A DNA stretch of 58,011 bases, from assembly GCA_015061615.1 (NCBI GenBank), contig SUWE01000012.1:1-58011 (forward strand). The letters run 5' to 3'. This document shows, in pieces, positions 52,901 to 58,011 of the stretch (the first letter of the stretch is position 1; each line of letters begins with the position of its first letter). Under the pieces are notes generated by a model that saw only the letters and a program-made list of their open reading frames with translations, was not told where the DNA came from and did no database searches. The position numbers and the translations under genes are program-made. The stretch comes from Lentisphaerota bacterium. GTDB lineage: Bacteria > Verrucomicrobiota > Lentisphaeria > Victivallales > Victivallaceae.

Positions 52901-53901
52901 GAAAAGTTCAATTCATAATCCTTATCCGGGACAAGATGATAAAAAGGACCGAATTTTTTTCCGCTTCTTAAAGTTCCGGCAAGGTTTTTTAAACTGGAAA
53001 AAGTGATTTCAGCAATTTCAAGTTTGCATTTATCCGCAGTTGACGGAGCTGTGATATCCATGCGGAATCCTGTTACAATACCTTTCCAAGTTGAGTATTT
53101 TCCCAACGGCAGACGGAAATCCTGATATTTGTCTGTCAGATTCAGTTTCAGTACGATTTTCTGCCTTTCGCTCAGGATATTATCCGCTTGTGTACTGAAA
53201 TAGATTATCAAGCTGTATTTTCCCGGTTTATCGGTCTTTGCACGGATGATCATCGTTCCATATGTTTTACAATCCAGTTTGACCGGAATAGTTGGTGATA
53301 TGGAATATTTATCTTTGAAATTGAGTATCATTGCACCATTTTGCAGCGATGCCGGAACGGTCAATCCATGCCGCCAGTTCCACGCTTTGCTTTCCGGCAG
53401 AGAAAAGTTCCATTCCGCAGGTTTTTCATCCGGATTTGTAAATTTTGCTGATCTCCAGAGAAGTGTGCTTCCGGAAGGGGCGAAAAAATCCAATCTGAAT
53501 CCGGTGATTTTTCCCTGCCACTTTGCCTGTTTGGAAAAATCAGCCTTTACGGTTTGCCACTCTCCGCTCCCCCGGAAGTAAACTGCAAGTTTCTTATCTT
53601 CGGAAAATTCAGGATTTGTTTCAGAGGTGTAATAACAGAATATGAGACGGCTGCCGGATGGAACTTTCAAATCAAGTTCCAGTAAATTGTTTTCGGCGGA
53701 AAAATTTACATTTTTTCGTGTAAAAACAGCATAACCTTTACGGGGAACGAAGGTTATGGCATTCTCTTTGGTTACTTTAACCGAATCTGCTCCCGAGAAG
53801 TTGTACATATTCAGTGCGGCAGGCAGATTATTTTCCCAGAGGATCGCTGCATTCAGCAGTGATGAAGCTATAAGACAGAAGGTGATGGATTTCAGTTTCA
53901 T
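49927..53901 (-). CDS. Very large secreted glycoside-hydrolase-like protein (GH42-like barrel)
   Basis: 1324 residues with a signal peptide (about 1-18). From the N-terminus there are two carbohydrate-binding-like jelly rolls in tandem (each ends with a KWQGKITGFRLDFFAPS- or TWKGIVTGFRMDITAPS-type strand), a GH2-like sugar-binding sandwich (about 410-515, FQKEIVLDSQPLDCRFQGTG, 20 shown), and an Ig-like part. A TIM barrel with beta-galactosidase-like features follows (about 675-1020: YRYFIVSVGTNVG, IRLIVTFGIDAPYWWYEKYP, GYRLASLCDGGEWQYPG), then a Rossmann-like trimerisation-type domain (KPDVALLYSIDSLPYLVEK). Catalytic Glu residues are not certain. First to last order with the prepilin gene suggests a carbohydrate unit. 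Confidence 0.68.
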   Translation of the reverse strand: MKLKSITFCLIASSLLNAAILWENNLPAALNMYNFSGADSVKVTKENAITFVPRKGYAVFTRKNVNFSAENNLLELDLKVPSGSRLIFCYYTSETNPEFSEDKKLAVYFRGSGEWQTVKADFSKQAKWQGKITGFRLDFFAPSGSTLLWRSAKFTNPDEKPAEWNFSLPESKAWNWRHGLTVPASLQNGAMILNFKDKYSISPTIPVKLDCKTYGTMIIRAKTDKPGKYSLIIYFSTQADNILSERQKIVLKLNLTDKYQDFRLPLGKYSTWKGIVTGFRMDITAPSTADKCKLEIAEITFSSLKNLAGTLRSGKKFGPFYHLVPDKDYELNFSSNSPAKGELLIENPYGQCIEKLPVNIQNGKNRFRFTLKGNGASLFFSADAPLQNFCIIPQNENKKDRWHGAFWIADAENFYKRGPQYFQKEIVLDSQPLDCRFQGTGDDRFSLYINGKKVTIEDLSWQNPRVADVTHLFKKGKNLISISLYNNGEASGILANFFITDAAGRTYSINTDNSFRTLRNPENDWKTRLYGINESFAPKLIGNYLALPWGSWCLMEYNHFVKRDQFKAENTVLTPIKGGVHIKMTLSAQMLAAPREKISACAIASGTIIAEDEIILPTKITQGKTVEISQNLFAGKLLCDNYTLELSGENTRADTGKILTFTVKENPDLKPNLVSEVRPSVNGPIIYINDKPFNEMVFTSRVMQSIKEHYDTGYRYFIVSVGTNVGRGLTTPGWNPEGYDFTFARRKLNRLVASFPEIRLIVTFGIDAPYWWYEKYPDQAIYLDGKSKHENLASPASAQWLKDGASFIRSFIRCVENSPLRSNVAGYRLASLCDGGEWQYPGVWATAGNPPRHADFSTAMQNYFRRFLKQKYGSNFDSSKITVPHGKERLMSSDTWFRDPEKEQLIIDYIECQSDAVATAAIHFLKAAKAEAKNKIVGIYGGYLLFYSGHTVQNIGHLAFRKIYESGAADFFSGPIDYHLRKLGLPGGNMASISSLKLHGATYFQENDTRTFLNESPSHRHVNNLYESTSVLLRDSAIGMVTSTPIYTCDLTGNSYRNQGLVDAGKLLNDAFKHNFNPTCVHKPDVALLYSIDSLPYLVEKNHEITNASSYLLRINTGKSGAQCDAYLLEDILSDKFPVKQYKCFVIVNGFYLKPDIRKAIEEKLCKNNAVIVFTPGAGIIHNGKLSMENMENLTGLKFEKTNKKMPFAPGEIISGKPYAVKNAQNHKKVYTATTELTPDIYREIFASAGAHIWIKSNDTVTANGQCGFIHAAKAGEKEVFLPFAAEVTDLLTGRKIPTHNGNRSFKAYLRQHETRLYQFNKIK

Positions 53902-53920
53902 GATTTGGCAAGCTCCCGGA

Positions 53921-54712
53921 TTAAAGATCCTTCAAGGCAAGGCTCTGATCAAAGTATTGCAAAAAGTTTACAACGGTCAGGCTGCTGCCGACCATGAAAT
54001 ATTCAGATTGTTCCAGACCGTTTTTCATATTTTCCGGTCGCACACTCTGTACATTGCCGCCGAGGCAGGCAATATTCATCGAACCGCCGTGAATGGCATG
54101 GAGCGTTGCAAAATTTTCACTTCCCGGTCCGGTATAGAGACTGGTGTTGCTCTGTGATGACACTCTGGCATAGGTGTCTGCGGAAAAAACTACTTTTGAA
54201 TAGCTTGCAGAATATTTTTTGTTGGGATCATCAAACGGCAGTGCTGTTTTCCCGAAAAGCCTGAATGCCGGAAATCCGCTGTATCTGTAGGGGAATGCAT
54301 ATGCATGGAGCGTTTTGCTTGAAAGCACACTTAAATCTCTTGACGGACAATAAAATGATTCAGGCAGATTTTTTACTCTGTTTGCTGCACTCATTGCGAG
54401 CAGTTCCTGATAAGAAGGTCCGCCGAGATATTCCGAAAGAACGCAATGCCCATTACTCGTCTGAATCCATTCCGCATAGGTGCGTCCGTGAACAAAATAA
54501 CCATCGTTTGCATCGGCGTAACTCATCGCTGCTTTTATCACCTGACCGAGATTGTTTATGCATGCAGCACTTCTGCCCCGTTCTCTGGCACTGTTCAATG
54601 CCGGAAGCAATATTGCTGCAAGGATTGCGATGATGGCGATAACAACCAGAAGTTCAATCAAAGTAAAGTCAGCAGATTTGACTTTCCAACGGGGAGCAGA
54701 AAGATTTTTCAT
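53921..54712 (-). CDS. Prepilin-type N-terminal domain protein (type II secretion pseudopilin-like)
   Basis: 263 residues. A basic leader of about 15 residues, then the class III signal and hydrophobic stem [20 protein letters not shown] (20 shown) with Glu at +5. The residue before the cleavage point is Asp, where Gly is usual, so processing by prepilin peptidase is uncertain. The C-terminal end has [20 protein letters not shown], similar to the H-x9-DG motif of the large PVC-type family of such proteins. Located between a secreted glycosidase and an oxidoreductase gene, a setting common in Lentisphaerota. The function of the family is not known. Confidence 0.82.
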   Translation of the reverse strand: MKNLSAPRWKVKSADFTLIELLVVIAIIAILAAILLPALNSARERGRSAACINNLGQVIKAAMSYADANDGYFVHGRTYAEWIQTSNGHCVLSEYLGGPSYQELLAMSAANRVKNLPESFYCPSRDLSVLSSKTLHAYAFPYRYSGFPAFRLFGKTALPFDDPNKKYSASYSKVVFSADTYARVSSQSNTSLYTGPGSENFATLHAIHGGSMNIACLGGNVQSVRPENMKNGLEQSEYFMVGSSLTVVNFLQYFDQSLALKDL

Positions 54713-54772
54713 GATACATCAGTTCCTTTTTTTTCTGGAGGCAATTTTCAATTCGAGGCGTTGCATTTATTC

Positions 54773-54805
54773 ATACTGTCCCGCCGAAAATCGACAGGAC
54801 AGTAT
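54773..54805. other. Hairpin between the oxidoreductase and prepilin genes
   Basis: ATACTGTCC (54773-54781) and GGACAGTAT (54797-54805) form a perfect 9-bp stem, with a further partial stem inside. No T tract follows on the transcribed strand, so it may be a processing or attenuation site, or an operator for the prepilin/glycosidase genes. Confidence 0.4.
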
Positions 54806-54820
54806 AGTACAGGAAAAAAG

Positions 54821-55939
54821 TCAATCAAGTTCGCCGTCGCTCAAGCCCAGCGGAAGCGGGGCAGGGCGTTCACAGCGGGAAGATATGGCGATTTTTGTTC
54901 CGGCGGCACCGGATTTTTCAAACGCGCACATGATTTCCATCACATGACGTGCCATTTCCGCAGAAGCCCGGTGCGGACGGTTCTCTTCGATAGCCAGAGC
55001 CATATCGGCGATACCGATACTGCGGCTGTTTTCACTGTATATAAACGGTTTGGGCAGTGTCTCAAATCCGCTCATTCCGGGGCGGAAAACTTTTACTTCG
55101 CCACCGAATCCATTCGGATCGGGTACGAGCAATGAACCCTGATCACCATATAATTCGATCGGGGTATGCTTATGGGCATAGACATCGAAACTGGCAATGA
55201 GCGTGATCACCGCACCGGACTCAAATTCGATGATTCCGGTCTGGTGGGTCGGCACATTGACCGGATATTTACCAAACGGCTGATATTTATCCTGATATTC
55301 AGGCGAAACCGTCGCACCGAAAGTACGGAATTCACTGCCTTTGGCAGTTACAGCAGTAACGCTTTTTGCCGGACCGAGCAGAGAAACCAGAGCTGTTACG
55401 TAGTAAGGACCCAGATCGAGCATCGGACCGGCACCTTTATCGTAGAAAAACGGAGCATGTCCCCATTTTTCCGGGCCGCGTCCCTGAACGATGGCAGTAC
55501 CGCTTAAAACTTTGCCGATCCAGTTGTCATCTATCGCTTTTCTGGCGGTTTGCAGACCGGCTCCGAGGAAGGTATCCGGTGCGCAGCCGAGGCGGAGATT
55601 CTTTTTTGCCGCAAGTTCATAAACCAAATTGACTTCACCGGCATCGATCCCGAAAGGTTTTTCGGTATAGGCATGTTTTCCGGCATTGAGGGCGGCGGTG
55701 AGAATGGCACAGTGCATTTTCGGCGGTGTAAGATTGAGAACGATCTCCACTTCCGGATCATTGATCAATGCTTCGGTGGTCATGGCACGGCAGTTGTAAG
55801 CGGCTGCTTTTTCCTCCGCCCGTGAAATCATTGCATCACTGCAGGCAACGACTTTGATATTATGAAAACGTTCTGCGGCTTTGAAGTAAGTATCGCTGAT
55901 CATGCCGCATCCGACGATACCGATTCCGGTTTTTTTCAT
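54821..55939 (-). CDS. Gfo/Idh/MocA-family NAD(P)-dependent oxidoreductase
   Basis: 372 residues, cytoplasmic. Rossmann nucleotide-binding start GIGIVGCGMISDTYFKAAER (20 shown), substrate-domain entry EIVLNLTPPKMHCAILTAAL, and the family hallmark YTEKPFGIDAGE with the catalytic Lys. The mid-chain MLDLGPYYVTALVSLLGP contains the Asp-x-x-x-Tyr region of this family, and SRSIGIADMALAIEENRPHR closes it. These enzymes oxidise or reduce a ring or side-chain position of sugars and inositols. The downstream isomerase partner is in the same operon (15 bp upstream in sequence). Confidence 0.88.
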   Translation of the reverse strand: MKKTGIGIVGCGMISDTYFKAAERFHNIKVVACSDAMISRAEEKAAAYNCRAMTTEALINDPEVEIVLNLTPPKMHCAILTAALNAGKHAYTEKPFGIDAGEVNLVYELAAKKNLRLGCAPDTFLGAGLQTARKAIDDNWIGKVLSGTAIVQGRGPEKWGHAPFFYDKGAGPMLDLGPYYVTALVSLLGPAKSVTAVTAKGSEFRTFGATVSPEYQDKYQPFGKYPVNVPTHQTGIIEFESGAVITLIASFDVYAHKHTPIELYGDQGSLLVPDPNGFGGEVKVFRPGMSGFETLPKPFIYSENSRSIGIADMALAIEENRPHRASAEMARHVMEIMCAFEKSGAAGTKIAISSRCERPAPLPLGLSDGELD

Positions 55940-55954
55940 GGTTTGATAAATCCT

Positions 55955-56752
55955 TTATTTATTGCCGACGGCAAGATCGTTGCGGGTAAGATAATCGTAA
56001 CTGCGCTGCAATGCTTCAAACATTTCGATATCGCAGTAATCCAGTTCCACGATAAGGCAGGGGACTCTTTCCGGAATGAGCGGCACGAGATCGGTAATGG
56101 GCAGTTCCCCGTCACCGAGGGCGAGCAGATCGATTTTGCAATCCAGATAGCCGTTTTTCATTTCGCAGGATTTGCAGCTGGTATAGGCCCCGTCTTTCAT
56201 GTGGATGGAAACGATATCATCTTTGAAAGTTTTCAAAACGCTGCAGGGGTCGACAGTACCATTGCAGCTTGACCAGTAACAGTCGATCTGGTATTTCATT
56301 CCCGGGCAAAGTTCACGGTAGATCTCATATTTGAGTCTGCCGTCGAGTCTGGTGAATTCCCAGTAGTGATTGTGCTGCATCATGGAAAAACCGTTGCGGT
56401 TGAGGAATTCCATCATGGCACGGCTGTTTTCGGCAGTACGTTTGATCGCATCCATATCCTCAAAATCTTTCGGACCGTAACCGCAGACGATGGTCTTTAC
56501 CCCGATGGCATCGGCGATTTCCATAGCTTCACCGAGAATTGCCGGATTACTCGCCCACGGAGAGTGGCTTGAACAAATTTCCATACCGAGATCATTGACG
56601 ATTTTTTTGAATTCGGTCGGTCTCAAATTCCAGAATCCGGCGGGTTCGACCGCTTTATATCCGATATCGGCAACTTTTTTCAAAGTTTTTACAAAATCCT
56701 CTTTTGCATAATCCCGCACCGAATAGAGCTGCAAAGCAATGTTTTTAGCCAT
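55955..56752 (-). CDS. Sugar phosphate isomerase/epimerase (xylose-isomerase-like barrel)
   Basis: 265 residues from the ATG at 56752. GGAGG lies 6 nt upstream and is itself inside an earlier in-frame ATG, so the later start is preferred. AP endonuclease 2/IolE-type TIM barrel: ALQLYSVRDYAKEDF, GYKAVEPAGFWN, the SSHSPWASNP block, GFSMMQHNHYWEFTRLDG, and metal-binding positions in QIDCYW, VSIHMKDG and CLIVELDYCD. Often paired with Gfo/Idh/MocA enzymes in sugar catabolism. First gene of the operon 56752-49927. Confidence 0.86.
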   Translation of the reverse strand: MAKNIALQLYSVRDYAKEDFVKTLKKVADIGYKAVEPAGFWNLRPTEFKKIVNDLGMEICSSHSPWASNPAILGEAMEIADAIGVKTIVCGYGPKDFEDMDAIKRTAENSRAMMEFLNRNGFSMMQHNHYWEFTRLDGRLKYEIYRELCPGMKYQIDCYWSSCNGTVDPCSVLKTFKDDIVSIHMKDGAYTSCKSCEMKNGYLDCKIDLLALGDGELPITDLVPLIPERVPCLIVELDYCDIEMFEALQRSYDYLTRNDLAVGNK

Positions 56753-56781
56753 TTTTTCCTCCATATTGAAAATTTACCATT

Positions 56782-56838
56782 GCAAAGTACAACGTTTGCT
56801 TGCATTTTTAATATAGTTGTGGTAAAGTAAAAAAGCAA
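56782..56838 (-). promoter_or_regulatory. Promoter and inverted repeat of the isomerase-oxidoreductase operon
   Basis: On the minus strand TTGCTT (56838-56833), a 17-bp spacer and TATATT (56815-56810). A GCAAA/TTTGC inverted repeat (56782-56786 with 56795-56799) lies downstream of the -10 box, a possible regulator site. The divergent AraC gene starts at 56881. Confidence 0.5.
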
Positions 56839-56880
56839 TTGATCAAAACTACTGTTTTTTAACTGAAATTATACTGGTTT

Positions 56881-57633
56881 ATGATGAAAAAATTTTTTGA
56901 TCATTATATAAAACTGCATGATTGTACTCTGTTTCTCGCACCGAAAAATGTTATACGTCCCTATACTCTGCCGGAAAATTGTGAATTGATTGAAATTATT
57001 ACCGGCGGCACAGTTTTTCATCCGGAAAATAGTGGTCATGCCTATCGCCGGGGTACGATTTTCTGGCATCAAAGCGGAGAGAAAACAATTTGGCAGAGTG
57101 ATCTTGATGATCCGTACCGCTGTCTGGTATTGAGTTTGGTAACCGACGGCAGTCCACGCAAATTTCCCCGGATAAGCAAGTGGAAAAACATTCCGGAATT
57201 GACCGTTTTTACCGGCGATATGCTGGATTTTTCCCGCCGTGGCATGCTGGATGATCCATTGGTATTCAACTATTGTATGGGGATATTGTGCCGTCAGATG
57301 GTCAAAGAGGTTAAACTGCCCCGCATTCTGCAGAAGGCATGCCGCATATTGAGCTGTGAACCGGCAAGGAATATCAGTGTGGAAGAATTGGCAAAAGAGG
57401 TGAATTTAAGCGGTTCCAGATTGTTTGCACTTTTCCGGGAATATCTGCACACTTCCCCGCACCGTTACCAGATGGAAAGGCGGATCGAAATGGCAAAGTC
57501 GCTGTTGAGTACCCGTCAGGATATTCCGGTAAAAGAAATTTCAGCGATGTGCGGCTTTGAACACCTTGAACTTTTTTACCGCCGTTTCAAACAGTTCACC
57601 GGCATGACTCCCGTCGAGTACCGCAATACTTGA
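56881..57633 (+). CDS. AraC-family transcriptional regulator
   Basis: 250 residues. N-terminal cupin-like sensor (about 20-100, HAYRRGTIFWHQSGEKT) and a C-terminal AraC DNA-binding domain: NISVEELAKEVNLSGSRLFA (20 shown), RIEMAKSLLSTRQDIPVKEIS (20 letters here split as RIEMAKSLL and DIPVKEIS), and CGFEHLELFYRRFKQFTGMT (20 shown) before PVEYRN. Divergent from the isomerase operon over 128 bp, so it is the likely activator of the carbohydrate unit 49927-56752. No clear ribosome site before the ATG. Confidence 0.88.
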   Translation: MMKKFFDHYIKLHDCTLFLAPKNVIRPYTLPENCELIEIITGGTVFHPENSGHAYRRGTIFWHQSGEKTIWQSDLDDPYRCLVLSLVTDGSPRKFPRISKWKNIPELTVFTGDMLDFSRRGMLDDPLVFNYCMGILCRQMVKEVKLPRILQKACRILSCEPARNISVEELAKEVNLSGSRLFALFREYLHTSPHRYQMERRIEMAKSLLSTRQDIPVKEISAMCGFEHLELFYRRFKQFTGMTPVEYRNT

Positions 57634-57638
57634 ATATC

Positions 57639-57803
57639 GAGGCAATTTCAAAAGTTCTCAAAAAATCTTGAAAATTCCCGTTGTGATCTGAAACAGGAGC
57701 GTTTTCGGTGGTTATTTATTCAATAGCCACGCTCAAACTACCGCTTTGATCTCATCAACGCTGATTTTTCAATCTCTTTTTGAATCAGTTTTGAAATTGC
57801 CTC
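57639..57803. repeat. 165-bp near-palindromic element with 15-bp perfect ends
   Basis: GAGGCAATTTCAAAA (57639-57653) and TTTTGAAATTGCCTC (57789-57803) are exact inverted repeats. The arms stay partly complementary inwards: TTGAAAA with TTTTCAA, GTTG with CAAC, GATC with GATC, and a central hairpin TATT-tattc-AATA within GTGG/CCAC. The whole can fold as one long rod. Related half sites of the end sequence occur at 8321-8335, 30038-30049 and 54737-54751. It may be a miniature inverted-repeat element or a rod-shaped RNA. No target-site duplication is obvious. Confidence 0.6.
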
Positions 57804-58011
57804 CAGCAATAAAAAAGCCGCTGAGCGCAAAACCTGTGTTTTTTTGCAGGGGTGCTAACGACTTGTCACGGCGTAGTGTAACGAAGACGGACGCCCCCTG
57901 CACCCCTGGCGCCCGCGCATGCGGGATTTTGTACTGGCAAGTGGTATGCATGTGTGGTGGTGGTTCGACTCATGTGTCGCAAAGTTTCACCCTCTGCCGC
58001 CTTTTCTGGCG
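57804..58011. other. GC-rich right edge without recognisable gene
   Basis: No convincing open frame. It holds CAGGGGTGC/GCACCCCTG (57847-57855 with 57900-57908) as a 9-bp inverted repeat and CCCGC-gcat-GCGGG (57912-57925), so it may form hairpins. Base composition from about 57845 to 57925 is richer in G and C than the adjacent DNA. Confidence 0.45.

Noticed and set aside
57769-57951. Open frame of 60 codons on the minus strand at the right edge
   Set aside because: It starts in hairpin-forming GC-rich DNA and runs into the 165-bp palindrome. No ribosome site or recognisable sequence.
57945-57985. tRNA-like GGTTCGACTC at the right edge
   Set aside because: The flanking bases cannot form the 5-bp T stem, and no acceptor or anticodon arm is present.

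Overview
The window reads as a ~58 kb piece of a Gram-negative anaerobe, most likely of the Lentisphaerota (Victivallales-like) or a close relative in the PVC superphylum. This is inferred from the gene mix, not from a marker tree. The main clues are a stand-alone prepilin-like protein with an [10 protein letters not shown]-terminus beside a secreted glycosidase and a Gfo/Idh/MocA enzyme, LPS core genes, a strict-anaerobe oxygen-defence operon, a Na+-pumping biotin decarboxylase, and a secreted serpin. Most recognisable promoters share a TATATT -10 box. No tRNA, rRNA, CRISPR array, insertion sequence or phage gene was seen.

Layout. 1-2136: a 5'-broken MBOAT O-acyltransferase with its SGNH-like partner. 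2138-8232 (minus): a tightly overlapping envelope operon (membrane protein, heptose kinase, KdsA, KdsC, a multi-OstA protein, a DUF3089 lipoprotein). 8352-11655: EamA transporter, EF-P, acyl-CoA ligase. 11787-16504 (minus): a run of six exported proteins, with a CsgG/LpoB-like protein, a smaller relative, a possibly related lipoprotein, two further lipoproteins and a 15-residue-repeat solenoid. Upstream of it, 16658-16921 carries what looks like a structured RNA with its own promoter, nested helices, a pseudoknot and a terminator. 17003-19560: xseB, then superoxide reductase, flavodiiron protein, small membrane protein and rubredoxin. 19588-21687: AraC regulator divergent from a sialidase-fold protein. 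21862-28388: one operon with an ABC permease, biotin ligase and the three subunits of a Na+-pumping decarboxylase. The biotin ligase would charge the two biotinyl domains of the alpha subunit.

28451-42415: a YeiH-type transporter, a peptide-type permease pair split across 10 kb (DppB-like at 30139, DppC-like at 41513), a U32 peptidase, a minus-strand operon of plant-type glucuronokinase, GalU-type uridylyltransferase, DEAD-box helicase and MFS carrier, a serpin, and MnmG. 42417-49870: GH36 alpha-galactosidase, ABC exporter, CysS, a thioredoxin with an HGPC active site, LptB and HPF. 49927-57633: a carbohydrate-degradation unit (1324-residue secreted enzyme, prepilin-like protein, oxidoreductase, sugar isomerase) with a divergent AraC regulator. 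57639-57803 is a 165-bp near-palindromic element, followed by apparently non-coding GC-rich DNA.

The most unusual items are the putative structured RNA (16658-16921), the exported repeat-protein/CsgG-like locus it precedes, the glucuronokinase/uridylyltransferase pair, and the 165-bp hairpin element. All functions are inferred from sequence reading alone. No database search was run.
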